Below are positions 9,337-18,064 of a DNA stretch of 54,659 nt, piece after piece (the first letter of the stretch is position 1; each line of letters opens with the position of its first letter). The notes beneath the pieces are model-generated. The model was not told the origin of the DNA, searched no databases, and saw only the letters and a program-made list of their open reading frames with translations. Location: contig JBBFLE010000021.1 of NCBI GenBank assembly GCA_037481695.1, positions 1 to 54,659 on the forward strand, in the 5' to 3' direction. A program made the position numbers and the translations under genes. The stretch is from a bacterium. GTDB lineage: Bacteria; Desulfobacterota; Desulfocorpusculales; Desulfocorpusculum.

Positions 9337-10428
9337 TTAAGCGAGGGCCTTTTCGCTTCGGATGTGGAAAAGGTGTAGTCTCTCCAAAGAGGGCATGAGC
9401 ACGAGAGCCTCTCCAGGCCTTACCTGCACATTTCGTCCCACACCGGCAATCAAAGATACCCCTTCGGCATCCACGTCCACATAGGTCTCGTTCCCTATGG
9501 GCTCCACCACTTCCACCACCGAGCGAATTGTTCTGCCGGCCACGTGCTCCTGCACAGGCCTCAGATCCTCAGGCCGGATCCCGACTATGATCTCATCCTC
9601 CCTGTAACCATCCAGGGCTGCAAGCTTGTTCTGAGGCAGATCTATACGAACAGAACCCTTGCACAAACATACCGAGTCCCCCTGCCTTTTCACTGCAGCC
9701 TGAAAAAAATTCATGGAAGGGCTGCCCAGGAAACCGGCCACAAAGGTATTGGCCGGAAAGTTATAAAGCTCCAGGGGAGTCCCAACCTGCTGGATGAGCC
9801 CGTCCTTCATCACCACTATCCGGTCCCCCATGGTCATGGCTTCTACCTGATCGTGAGTCACGTACACGGCCGTGGTGGAAAGCCGGCTGTGCAGCTTCTT
9901 GAGTTCAAGTCTGGTCTGAACCCTCAACTTGGCATCCAGGTTGGACAGGGGCTCATCAAAGAGAAAGACCTGGGGCTTTCTCACTATGGCCCTTCCCAGG
10001 GCCACCCTTTGCCTTTGCCCTCCTGAGAGCTGTTTGGGCTTTCTATGGAGCAATTCTCCTATTCCAAGTATTTCCGCTGCCTCCTGGACTCTCCTGCGGA
10101 TCTCCTCCTTGGGGGTTTTTCTCATCTCCAGACCGAAGGCCATGTTCTCATAAACGCTCATGTGCGGATAAAGGGCGTAGTTCTGAAAGACCATGGCGAT
10201 GTTGCGATCCCTGGCGGGAACTCGGTTCACCAACCTCTCGCCTATGAATATCCTGCCGCTGGTTATTTCCTCCAGCCCGGCAATCATCCTCAGGGTTGTG
10301 GTCTTCCCGCAGCCACTTGGGCCCACCAAGACAACAAACTCCTTGTCCTGGATGAAAAGGTCGAAATCTTTCACGGCCACCACATCCTCAAATTTCTTGC
10401 AAACACTCTCGAGCCTGACCTCGGCCAT
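9337..10428 (-). CDS. Carbohydrate ABC importer ATPase (UgpC/MalK type)
   Basis: A 363-residue nucleotide-binding subunit. Walker A is GPSGCGKTT, the signature is LSGGQRQR, Walker B is VFLFDEPLSNLDAKLR, and the switch His is in YVTHDQVEAMTM. The C-terminal ~120 residues form the regulatory TOBE/OB domain of the MalK/UgpC class (IVGIRPEDLRP), which distinguishes sugar-type from amino-acid-type ATPases. The ATG at 10428 has AAGGAG about ten bases upstream. This ribosome site lies in the last codons of the preceding permease gene, so the two are probably translationally coupled. Confidence 0.95.
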   Translation of the reverse strand: MAEVRLESVCKKFEDVVAVKDFDLFIQDKEFVVLVGPSGCGKTTTLRMIAGLEEITSGRIFIGERLVNRVPARDRNIAMVFQNYALYPHMSVYENMAFGLEMRKTPKEEIRRRVQEAAEILGIGELLHRKPKQLSGGQRQRVALGRAIVRKPQVFLFDEPLSNLDAKLRVQTRLELKKLHSRLSTTAVYVTHDQVEAMTMGDRIVVMKDGLIQQVGTPLELYNFPANTFVAGFLGSPSMNFFQAAVKRQGDSVCLCKGSVRIDLPQNKLAALDGYREDEIIVGIRPEDLRPVQEHVAGRTIRSVVEVVEPIGNETYVDVDAEGVSLIAGVGRNVQVRPGEALVLMPSLERLHLFHIRSEKALA

Positions 10429-10435
10429 TTTTAAG

Positions 10436-11275
10436 TCACTCCTTGAGGGCACCGGTCATTCCGGCCACATAATGCTCCACAAAAAAAGAATACACCAGAG
10501 CCACAGGTACAGAGGCGCAAAGAGCACCTGCCATGAGCGGCCCCCAATGATAAACATCACCGCGAACCAGCTCTGTCACCAGTCCTATGGGCACGGTCTT
10601 GCTAGAGGTCTCAGATATGAAAGCCAGGGCATATATGTATTCATTCCATGACAGAGTAAAGCAAAAGATTGCGGCCGAAAGGATGCCGGGCAGACACAGG
10701 GGAAGGATGATGGTCCTGAATATACGCACCCGGCTGGCACCGTCTATCATGGCGCACTCTTCCATCTCCTTGGGAATGGACTTGAAATAGCCCATCAAGA
10801 GCCATGTGCAGAAAGGAATCAGAAAGGTGGGATAGGTCAGAACCAGAGACCAAAGGGAATCCCACAGCTTCAGTTGGAAGATCACGTGGGCTAGGGGGAT
10901 GAAGAGAATGGTCTGAGGTATGAGATAGCTCAAGAATATGCCCACACCCGTTGGCTGGGATGTTCTGAAACGTAGTCTTTGGATGGCATAAGCGGCAAGA
11001 AGGCTGGCCCCTAGGGCTATCAGGGTGGACAGTATGGCCACAAAGAAGGTGTTGGCCATCCACTTGAGAAAGATGGTCTTGGTGAAGAGGTGGACTATGT
11101 TGTCCAGAGTAGGACTGTGGATGTAAAAGGGATTCAGCTCCAAGTTGTACATTTCCTTGTCAGACTTGAAGACAGTGTTGACCATCCAGTAGAAGGGGAA
11201 GAGCAGGAAGAAGAGGTAGAGCGCCAGAGGAATGTAGAACTTCAGCGCCTTGGATCTGGCCCTCTCCCCAACCAT
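10436..11275 (-). CDS. Carbohydrate ABC importer permease, MalG/UgpE type
   Basis: A 279-residue inner-membrane permease with six predicted helices and the EAA loop that contacts the ATPase (KEMEECAMIDGASRVRIFRTIILPL). The N-terminus carries the LFPFYWMVNTVFKSDKE segment typical of the second permease of CUT1 importers. An in-frame TTG nine bases upstream overlaps the stop of the previous gene, but ATG 11275 has the better spaced GGGAGG. It pairs with the next permease upstream to form the channel. Confidence 0.94.
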   Translation of the reverse strand: MVGERARSKALKFYIPLALYLFFLLFPFYWMVNTVFKSDKEMYNLELNPFYIHSPTLDNIVHLFTKTIFLKWMANTFFVAILSTLIALGASLLAAYAIQRLRFRTSQPTGVGIFLSYLIPQTILFIPLAHVIFQLKLWDSLWSLVLTYPTFLIPFCTWLLMGYFKSIPKEMEECAMIDGASRVRIFRTIILPLCLPGILSAAIFCFTLSWNEYIYALAFISETSSKTVPIGLVTELVRGDVYHWGPLMAGALCASVPVALVYSFFVEHYVAGMTGALKE

Positions 11276-11280
11276 GCTTC

Positions 11281-12210
11281 TCAATCCTCCCTTCTGAGGT
11301 ACTTGAAGCTAATGAGCACGCACACCACCAGTATGGGCAGCATAAAATTGGAAATGGCTGCCCCCTCTCCGAAATGTCCCCCTGCCATGGCCCTCTGAAA
11401 GGAGAGTGTCCCGAAAACGTGAGTGGCCCCGGCTGGCCCTCCCTTGGTGATGATCCAGATCAACTGAAAGTCTGCAAAGGTCCATATGGTGGAAAAAGCT
11501 GTGACCACAGCCAGCAAAGGTGTTATGAGGGGAAGAGTGATCTTGCGGAACTTGGCCCAGGAACTGGCCCCATCCAGATCCGCGGCCTCGTACAGCTCCG
11601 GGCTTATGGTTTGAAGCCCTGCCAAAAGCCCTATGGTGAAAAATGGTATGCCCCTCCAAACATTGGCTGCGATCAAGGAGAACCTGGCATTCCAGGGATC
11701 ACCCAGGAAGTTGATCATGTTCTCTATGAGCCCGAGCCTCATGAGCACCCAAGAAATACCGCTAAAGGTGGAATCATAGAGCCACCAGAAACAAATGGCG
11801 CTCAAGGCTGTGGGCACTATCCAAGGCAACAGAACTATGGCTCTAACCAGGCCCTTGGCCTTGAAATCCCTGTTCAAAACCACTGCCAGTCCTATGCCCA
11901 GGATGGCCTTTAGAAGCACTGCCACCACGGTGTAAAGAAAGGTGTTGAAAACCGTGAGCCAAAAGGCCGGGTCATCTAGCAACTCTTGGTAGTTCTCCAG
12001 CCCCACAAAGGAGCCTTCCCGGCCCACGACCGTATCCGTGAAACCCAACCAAAGCCCCAGGATAAAAGGATACGCCAGAAAGATCAGAAGGATGAGCTCT
12101 GCCGGGGCCACGAACAAAAAACCCAGAACATTAGGATTCTCTAGAGCCCTGGAAAGCTTCCCTCTGATGCCTGAGTGGATCACAGAGGCTTCTGAAGCCG
12201 CAACTTCCAC
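11281..12210 (-). CDS. Carbohydrate ABC importer permease, MalF/UgpA type
   Basis: A 309-residue permease with six predicted membrane helices and the EAA motif (LYEAADLDGASSWAKFRKITLPLI). The frame is open another 90 bases upstream to a TTG, but GTG 12210 is preferred: AGAGGAGG sits at the correct distance, and the resulting length is normal for the family. Its stop overlaps the region before the MalG-type permease. It is separated from the binding-protein gene by about 250 bases holding a stem-loop. Confidence 0.93.
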   Translation of the reverse strand: MEVAASEASVIHSGIRGKLSRALENPNVLGFLFVAPAELILLIFLAYPFILGLWLGFTDTVVGREGSFVGLENYQELLDDPAFWLTVFNTFLYTVVAVLLKAILGIGLAVVLNRDFKAKGLVRAIVLLPWIVPTALSAICFWWLYDSTFSGISWVLMRLGLIENMINFLGDPWNARFSLIAANVWRGIPFFTIGLLAGLQTISPELYEAADLDGASSWAKFRKITLPLITPLLAVVTAFSTIWTFADFQLIWIITKGGPAGATHVFGTLSFQRAMAGGHFGEGAAISNFMLPILVVCVLISFKYLRRED

Positions 12211-12411
12211 CAAACCCTCCTCTGGCCAGATTACCTGCCCGGATCCTTGAGGCTTGGCCGCTACCCCAAACCAGTACCAGGATTCAGCCTGCTCCCCCAA
12301 GGCTTAACAAGAATCTCTTTGAAATCAAATAGAGTCATCCCAAGATGCAGCAAACTTAACCCGCGTTATTCACGGATCCCGAGCAAACCAGGCCAGGCTC
12401 GCAGAAAACCA

Positions 12412-12433
12412 GAGCCCGGGTTGCCCCGGACTC
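12412..12433 (-). other. Intercistronic stem-loop between binding protein and permease
   Basis: A 9-bp stem with one internal mismatch (arms 12412-12420 and 12425-12433) around a four-base loop, in the spacer after the binding-protein stop. It has no T-run. Such hairpins often protect the binding-protein mRNA or cause partial termination so that it is made in excess. The same arrangement recurs in the two other ABC operons of this window. Confidence 0.45.
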
Positions 12434-12458
12434 CGGCAAAAACTCCTGGCCCCTGTCT

Positions 12459-13823
12459 TCAACCCTTCTTCTTGGTCTTCACCTTGTAAGCCTTGACTAT
12501 TGCCTTTTCGGCTATGTCTATGGCTTTGTCAGCAGACATGCCTCTGGCGCAGTAATTGGCGAACAGGTCCACAACCACGTATTCGGCCATGACCGCTGCC
12601 GAGGCCGGCCCGATGGGACCTTCGTAACCATTCCAAAGCATGTTTTTCATGCAATCTCTGTAAACCGTGTGTTTTGGGTCTTCTGTCCATACCGGCAAAT
12701 CTCTGTAGGCCTTAAGAGAAGGCGTCACATAGCCTCTCATGGCGTTTATCCATGGCCCGCACTGCTCGGCCTCCAGCATGAACATGAGGTAATGCTTGGC
12801 TGCATTGGGAAAACGGGTGTGTTTGAATATAAAGGCCGGATCCATGAGGTGCAGTTCCGTGGGCTTCCCCACAGGCCCCTGTGGTGGATGCTGGTGATAG
12901 GTGTCCTCGGCAACCTTTGGGAGCTTCTCCTTGGCAGCATAATAAATGCTAATACCGTTGTTGGTGACCGAAATCTCCTCTGCCAGGAAGGCCTTGTTGT
13001 TGTGAGGATCCAGCCAGGAGGCGCAACCTGGGATCATGGCATTGTCATAAAGATCCTTCATGGCATCCAATGCCATGCGGGTCTCTTTGCTGTTGATGGC
13101 AGGAGAGCCATCCTTGTTCACGGTCTTGCCACCAAAGGCCCAGAGAAAGCCGTGGGCCCAGTTGTTCCCATCCCCCACGGCGTGGCCCAGGGCGAATCCT
13201 ACGGGATGCCCCTTGGCCTTGAGTTTCTTACAGCAATCAATGAACTTCTCCATCTGCACCGGCATCACATCGTAGCCCACTTCATTGACCCAGCTCTTTC
13301 TATAGCAGATGGCCTGCCCTGGTCCACCCATGGGGATGTCTATCCACTTTCCTGTCTTGGGATTTACACCATACTTGACACAAACATCCTCCCACCCACC
13401 GTATTTTTTGCCCAGATAATCTGCCACATCCGTCACATCCAGGAGCTTATCGGGATACAGGAAGGGATCGTCATGCCAGCCCAGCACTATATCATGACCA
13501 GCACCCACCGAGGCTTCCATGGCCGCCTTAGGCCTCACATCCTCCCAGGAAAGGTACTCTGTGGTGACCTTGCAGCCCGTAAGCTGTTCCCATTTGGCGG
13601 TGTTTTTCTCCCACATCTCCTTGTCAGAGCCCACAAAGGGGCTCCATCTGAGCACCTTGAGCTCAGCCCCTTTTTCCACAGAGAGTTTGGGTGGGGAAAC
13701 CTGAGCCATCACCTTTCCCGCAAGGGGGCCCAAAGCTCCGCCCAGAACCGCCGCACCGGCGACTCCAGCTCCTGTTGCCTTTATAAAGTCCCTTCTGGAG
13801 AGCTTTGCGTCATCTCTTTCCAT
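12459..13823 (-). CDS. ABC importer substrate-binding protein, CUT1 type, Tat-exported
   Basis: A 454-residue periplasmic solute-binding protein. It starts with a twin-arginine signal (SRRDFIKATG followed by an Ala/Gly-rich hydrophobic core and an AxA-like cut), so it is probably folded before export. The mature part has the extracellular solute-binding family 1 pattern (LKVLRWSPF, KWEQLTGCKV, GHDIVLGWHDDPF). It is the first gene of a leftward operon (binding protein, two permeases, ATPase, UxaA-like dehydratase). AGGAGG precedes the ATG. A sugar or sugar acid is the likely ligand, judging by the enzymes encoded on both sides; the exact ligand is unknown. Confidence 0.92.
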   Translation of the reverse strand: MERDDAKLSRRDFIKATGAGVAGAAVLGGALGPLAGKVMAQVSPPKLSVEKGAELKVLRWSPFVGSDKEMWEKNTAKWEQLTGCKVTTEYLSWEDVRPKAAMEASVGAGHDIVLGWHDDPFLYPDKLLDVTDVADYLGKKYGGWEDVCVKYGVNPKTGKWIDIPMGGPGQAICYRKSWVNEVGYDVMPVQMEKFIDCCKKLKAKGHPVGFALGHAVGDGNNWAHGFLWAFGGKTVNKDGSPAINSKETRMALDAMKDLYDNAMIPGCASWLDPHNNKAFLAEEISVTNNGISIYYAAKEKLPKVAEDTYHQHPPQGPVGKPTELHLMDPAFIFKHTRFPNAAKHYLMFMLEAEQCGPWINAMRGYVTPSLKAYRDLPVWTEDPKHTVYRDCMKNMLWNGYEGPIGPASAAVMAEYVVVDLFANYCARGMSADKAIDIAEKAIVKAYKVKTKKKG

Positions 13824-14118
13824 GTTCTCGCCTCCTGGGTTTACGCGCCTCTCAAGGGGCGCCTGTTGCCTGGGAAATTCATTGCATTCCCTTGAGCCCT
13901 ACCCTTCCTTTCCAAGATCTAGAGAACCTGGATCGCAGGGGTTCCCTCCCCCCCGGCCGTGGTGCAAGGATCACCTCCTTTCCAGCCAGACTCTGATGGT
14001 GAGTAAAAACAACATGCCTTAGTCCCCAGGCCCCTTGGCCGGGGAAAAATAGCCGGATCCGCAAACAACAGGAGCTGGAGGATCAGCGCTAAAGCCAACT
14101 TTTAGCTGGAACGCATCG

Positions 14119-14148
14119 AACATAAGTGAAAGCCCCTTGCTGTGTCAA
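14119..14148 (-). promoter_or_regulatory. Sigma70-type promoter for the CUT1 ABC operon
   Basis: On the minus strand, -35 TTGACA (14148-14143) is followed after 18 bases by TATGTT (14124-14119), a four of six match to the -10 consensus. It points at the binding-protein gene. Confidence 0.42.
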
Positions 14149-14180
14149 GGGTATATGAAAGGTTTTTTTCTTGATTTGGG

Positions 14181-14209
14181 TTGTTAATTGCACTCATGCT
14201 GGTATACCA
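14181..14209 (+). promoter_or_regulatory. Promoter with embedded palindrome upstream of the IlvD-type gene
   Basis: -35 TTGTTA (14181-14186), 16-base spacer, -10 TATACC (14203-14208). The -10 lies inside the perfect palindrome TGGTATACCA (14200-14209). This fits the TxGTxxACxA half-site rule of many FadR-subfamily GntR regulators, which often control sugar-acid genes. A repressor bound there would block the promoter. No regulator gene is in the window. Confidence 0.45.
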
Positions 14210-14307
14210 TCCCCTCGTCCGGAGATTGCCTTGATCCTGGGCCATGGCAGCTTCACCTCAGGTTGAGGCTGCCAAGGCATTTTCACCAAAGCGAAAGGAG
14301 AACGGCC

Positions 14308-15990
14308 ATGACTTGGAGAAGTCGCTCTATTCTTTCAAGGCCGGAGTGGTCCATGCACAGGGCCCTTTACAAGAGCATGGGGTACACAGACTACGATCTG
14401 GACAGGCCCCTCATAGGGGTGGCCAATTCCTGGAATCGGGTGGTTCCTGGCCATTACAACCTGAGGCTGGTCTCAGAATACGTGCAACAGGGGATACGCC
14501 AGGCAGGGGGCACACCCGTAGAATTCGGTGTCATAGGGGCCTGTGATGGCATAGCCCAGGGTCACCTGGGCATGCACTACATCTTGCCCACCAGGGACCT
14601 CATAGCCAATGACATAGAGATGATGGTACAGGCCCACAGGCTGGACGCTGTTGTCTTGTTGGGTTCTTGTGACAAGATAGTGCCTGGCATGCTCATGGCA
14701 GCAGCCAGGCTGGACCTTCCGGCCATATTGGTGGTGGGGGGCCCCATGGAAGGGGGATGCATGTTTGACAACAGAGCCTCTGATACCACATCTCTTACCG
14801 AAGGTCTGGGTATGCTCAAGGCCGGCAAGATAAGCCTTGAGACGTACCTGGAGCTGGAAGACTGTGCAGCCCCCACATGCGGCTCCTGTTCTTTCTTTGG
14901 AACAGCCAACAGCATGTGCTGTGTGGCCGAGGCCATGGGCATGTGCCTTCCCGGAAGCTCAACCATTCCGGCCACTAGGGCCCAGAGACTCAGAAGTGCT
15001 CAGGAGGCCGGAAGGCAGATCATGGAGCTTCTCCAACAGGGAATAACAGCCAGAAAGATCATAAACAGAAAAGGCATAGAGAATGCGGTAAGGCTCAGCT
15101 CCGCGGTGGGAGGGTCCACCAATGTGGCCCTTCATATTCCTGCCATTGCATATGAGGCGGAGCTGGATTTTGATATGGACACCTTTGATGAGCTTTGCCG
15201 CAGCACACCCCACCTGGCCCGAATCAACCCGGCTGCCCCTGCCAACACCCCTGACTTCCACGCTGCGGGGGGAGTCCCGGCGGTGATGAAGGAGATTTTG
15301 GGGCTGCTCAATGCAGATGCTCTAACGGTCACCGGAAAGAGCGTGGCCGAAAATGTGGCCAATGCCAGAATCCTGGACCCTCAGGTGATCAGACCCATTT
15401 CAGAGCCCTGGAGCAGCGAGGGAGGACTGGCGGTGCTGAGGGGGAATCTGGCTCCCCGCACGGCCATCACAAAACCGGCTGCCATTGCGCCACAGATGCA
15501 TCGCTTCACAGGTACAGCGAGGTGCTTTGACTCAGAAGAAGAGGCCAATGCTGCCATACTTGAGGGGAAGGTACAGGAGGGCGTGGTGGTGGTCATAAGG
15601 TACGAGGGCCCCAAGGGCGGGCCCGGCATGAGAGAGATGTACACGGCCATGAAGCTGCTCTACGGCCGAGGGCTGGCCCTCAAGACAGCCTTGGTGACAG
15701 ACGGCAGATTCTCAGGGACCAACAACGGCTGTTTTGTGGGGCATATTTCCCCAGAGGCTGCAGAAGGCGGTCCTTTGGCTCTGGTCAGGGATGGAGACTT
15801 GATAACCATCGACATTGCGGCACGAAGCCTGCATCTGCATGTAGAGGATGAAGAATTAGAAAAAAGGCGTTCCCAGTGGAAAAGGCCCAGAGCAAAGTTC
15901 ACAAGCGGGTACCTGGCCCTTTATTCCAGGCTGGCGGAGTCAGCGGACAGGGGAGCCATCATAAGACATCGCTTCCAGGATGAATCCTAA
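14308..15990 (+). CDS. IlvD/Edd-family dehydratase, probably sugar-acid dehydratase
   Basis: A 560-residue Fe-S dehydratase. The three expected cluster ligands are visible: Cys in GACDGIAQGH, Cys in GSCDKIVPG, and Cys in TCGSCSFFGTANSM. Also present are DNRASDTTS and the C-terminal TDGRFSGTNNG loop that carries the catalytic serine. The family includes dihydroxy-acid dehydratase (IlvD) and the arabonate, xylonate and gluconate dehydratases. Context favours a sugar acid: it is cotranscribed with a DHDPS-fold enzyme, divergent from a sugar ABC importer plus UxaA, and no other branched-chain amino-acid synthesis gene is near. ATG 14308 has AAAGGAG seven bases upstream; the frame is open further up, but without a good site. 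Confidence 0.88.
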   Translation: MTWRSRSILSRPEWSMHRALYKSMGYTDYDLDRPLIGVANSWNRVVPGHYNLRLVSEYVQQGIRQAGGTPVEFGVIGACDGIAQGHLGMHYILPTRDLIANDIEMMVQAHRLDAVVLLGSCDKIVPGMLMAAARLDLPAILVVGGPMEGGCMFDNRASDTTSLTEGLGMLKAGKISLETYLELEDCAAPTCGSCSFFGTANSMCCVAEAMGMCLPGSSTIPATRAQRLRSAQEAGRQIMELLQQGITARKIINRKGIENAVRLSSAVGGSTNVALHIPAIAYEAELDFDMDTFDELCRSTPHLARINPAAPANTPDFHAAGGVPAVMKEILGLLNADALTVTGKSVAENVANARILDPQVIRPISEPWSSEGGLAVLRGNLAPRTAITKPAAIAPQMHRFTGTARCFDSEEEANAAILEGKVQEGVVVVIRYEGPKGGPGMREMYTAMKLLYGRGLALKTALVTDGRFSGTNNGCFVGHISPEAAEGGPLALVRDGDLITIDIAARSLHLHVEDEELEKRRSQWKRPRAKFTSGYLALYSRLAESADRGAIIRHRFQDES

Positions 15991-16007
15991 GAAAAGGAGG
16001 CTTGGAG

Positions 16008-16925
16008 ATGTTTCGACCCCAGGGCGTGTACGTGGCCATGATGACCCCTTTTGCAAAGGACGGTCATGTGCAAGAGGATACTCTCAGAAGTCTGGTGGAT
16101 TTTTTGATCAGCAAGAAGGTTCACGGCCTCTTTCCAGTGAGTTCTGTGGGAGAAAGTGTGCACCTCACCCTGGAGGAGCGCCTGAGGGTCATGAAAATAG
16201 TGGTACAAGAAGCTGCCGGGAGAGTCCCTGTTACCCCGGGGGTGGGCACCTCCCGTCCTGCTCATTCCATAGAACTGGCAAGACAGGCTGCAGCTATGGG
16301 ATGCACGGCGGTGGTGGTCGCCCCTCCATATTTTTATCGCATATCAGAGGGCATGCTGGAGAGCTATTTCCTAGAAATCGCTCAAAACAGCCCTGTTCCT
16401 GTGATCCTGTACAACATCCCGCTCTTCACCCAACCCATAAGCCCTCAGATAGTTGGCCGTCTATCCCTGTTGGAAAATGTGGTGGGCCTCAAGGAAAGCA
16501 GCGGGAGCATGGTGGATCTGGTTCACTTCATGGACGAGGTCAGGCAGCAAGGAGGGGAGATCTCATTTCTTTCAGGCCGTGAGGATATATTCTTCCCTTC
16601 CCTGGCCGTGGGAGCCAGCGGCTGTATGACCGCCACTGCATGTGTGCTTCCAGAGGCCATGGTGGCCATTTACCAGGCGTGGGACAAAGGTGACTGGGCC
16701 CTGGCAAGAAGCCTTCAAATGCAGCTGGTCTCATTTATCAGGGCCTGCTTCTCGGTGCCCTTTCCCAGTGGCTTCAAACTGGCCATGGAGTGTAGGGGGT
16801 TTCCCATGGGGCCACCCCTACAACCCCTCTCCAGCCAGGAGGCTGCCCAGCTGGAAGTTGCCAGGGCCCGCATTGGCCAACTCATAGAGGCCGTCTTGCA
16901 GAAGCTCAAGGGCCCTGACTCCTGA
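16008..16925 (+). CDS. DHDPS/NAL-family aldolase or dehydratase
   Basis: A 305-residue TIM-barrel enzyme of the dihydrodipicolinate synthase/N-acetylneuraminate lyase family. The Schiff-base lysine is in VVGLKESSG and the catalytic tyrosine in ILYNIPLF. The arginine that follows the tyrosine motif in true DapA (YNVPxRT) is missing, as is the usual lysine-pathway context. A role as 2-keto-3-deoxy-acid aldolase or dehydratase acting on the product of the preceding IlvD-type enzyme is therefore more likely. AGGAGG lies seven bases before the ATG, and the gene follows ilvD-like after 17 bases. It is convergent with the PLP enzyme gene downstream. Confidence 0.87.
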   Translation: MFRPQGVYVAMMTPFAKDGHVQEDTLRSLVDFLISKKVHGLFPVSSVGESVHLTLEERLRVMKIVVQEAAGRVPVTPGVGTSRPAHSIELARQAAAMGCTAVVVAPPYFYRISEGMLESYFLEIAQNSPVPVILYNIPLFTQPISPQIVGRLSLLENVVGLKESSGSMVDLVHFMDEVRQQGGEISFLSGREDIFFPSLAVGASGCMTATACVLPEAMVAIYQAWDKGDWALARSLQMQLVSFIRACFSVPFPSGFKLAMECRGFPMGPPLQPLSSQEAAQLEVARARIGQLIEAVLQKLKGPDS

Positions 16926-16994
16926 GGGAGAAGCGCTCTGCATATGGAATCAGCCATTTCTGGCAAGGAATGGAGAGTCAGGCAGAACCTGGCA

Positions 16995-18005
16995 TCAAGA
17001 CTGAGCAGCCCTGAAAGCCTCCATGTAAGCAAAAAGTGCTGGGGAGCCCCCTGTGTGCACGAAAAGCACGTTTTCCTTCTTGGAGAAAAAACCTTTCCGC
17101 ACCAGATCCACAAGCCCAGCCATGGCCTTGCCCGTGTACACAGGATCCAGCAGTATTCCCTCGGTGCGAGCCACCAGCTCAACGGCCTCCACCATCTCTT
17201 TTGTGGGAATGGAGTAACCTGCACCCACATACTCCCCGAAACAGAGCACCTCTTGCCTGGGGATCTCTCCACGACATCCAGCCAGCAGAGCCGTCTCCTT
17301 GGCCAACTCCCAGACGATCTCCTCCTGCACCTGCTTGGGCCTGCTCACGTTTATGCCCACCACCGGGATCCCGCTTTGGTTGCCCCAAAACCCCACCAGG
17401 AGCCCTGCCTGGGTACCGGCGCTGCCGCTGGCGCAGACCACCCTGTCTATCTTGAGCCCTTCCTGAAAGGCCTGAGCCAGGATTTCCTCGGCGCATGCCA
17501 CATAGCCCAGGGCACCCAGCCCATTGGAAGCACCCCCTGGAATGATGTAGGGTTTCAGCCCCTTGCCCCGAAGTTCCATGCAAGTGGACTCCATCTCGGC
17601 CTTCATGTCAGAGCCCCCTGGCACGACCCGGATGGAGTCCGCCCCCAGGAGTTGGTACAGGAAGTGGTTGCCGCTTCCCTGAGGCTTGAAGCTGCCAGGG
17701 ACCCTCTCCTCCAAGACCAGGTGGCATTGAAGCCCTTCTTTTCTGGCCGCAGCCAGGGTCAGCCTGCAGTGGTTGGACTGCACCGCACCGCAGGTGACCA
17801 GGGTGTCGGCGCCTTTTTCCAGGGCATCTGCCACCACGAACTCCAGCTTGCGAACCTTGTTGCCCCCTGCAGCCAATAGCCCCAGCATATCATCTCTCTT
17901 GAAGTATATGGTGCTGCCCCCCAGGGCCTCTGTGAGCCTCTCCAGCCTTTGGATGGGCGTCCAGCCCAGCGTGTACCTCCTTCTTGGAAACCTAGCCAGA
18001 TTCAT
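16995..18005 (-). CDS. D-cysteine desulfhydrase / ACC deaminase-family PLP enzyme
   Basis: A 336-residue fold-type II PLP enzyme. The PLP lysine is in GGNKVRKLEF. Other family motifs are CGAVQSNHCR, ASGSAGTQAG, LDPVYTGKAMAGL and VHTGGSPALFAY, giving an overall pattern very close to bacterial D-cysteine desulfhydrase (pyruvate, sulfide and ammonia from D-cysteine). Known relatives of different specificity are ACC deaminase and L-cysteate sulfo-lyase (CuyA), which motifs alone cannot exclude. It is the last gene of the leftward amino-acid operon. AGGAGG precedes the ATG. Confidence 0.88.
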   Translation of the reverse strand: MNLARFPRRRYTLGWTPIQRLERLTEALGGSTIYFKRDDMLGLLAAGGNKVRKLEFVVADALEKGADTLVTCGAVQSNHCRLTLAAARKEGLQCHLVLEERVPGSFKPQGSGNHFLYQLLGADSIRVVPGGSDMKAEMESTCMELRGKGLKPYIIPGGASNGLGALGYVACAEEILAQAFQEGLKIDRVVCASGSAGTQAGLLVGFWGNQSGIPVVGINVSRPKQVQEEIVWELAKETALLAGCRGEIPRQEVLCFGEYVGAGYSIPTKEMVEAVELVARTEGILLDPVYTGKAMAGLVDLVRKGFFSKKENVLFVHTGGSPALFAYMEAFRAAQS

Positions 18006-18064
18006 CCCTTCCTCCTATGCCAAACATCTCCTATGTTGAACCCGCCTTTAAATGGAAGCTCTTT

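Larger units (their letters stand above)
13824..14307. other. Divergent control region of the sugar-acid locus
   Basis: A 484-base spacer between the two divergent transcription units. It holds a leftward TTGACA promoter, a rightward promoter with a palindrome in its -10 region, and a long leader before each start codon. The leader of the binding-protein gene is about 290 bases. No further gene was seen. Confidence 0.55.

Noticed and set aside
12669-13895. Long plus-strand open frame (about 400 codons)
   Set aside because: It is antisense to the CUT1 binding protein, has no ribosome site and no family-like sequence; the minus strand has a Tat signal and a clear family match.
16008-16925. DapA (dihydrodipicolinate synthase) as specific call
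   Set aside because: The arginine after the catalytic tyrosine motif is missing and the gene is in a sugar-acid context, so only the family name is used.
16944-17879. Plus-strand open frame of about 310 codons
   Set aside because: Antisense to the D-cysteine-desulfhydrase-type gene, whose PLP motifs are complete; no ribosome site.
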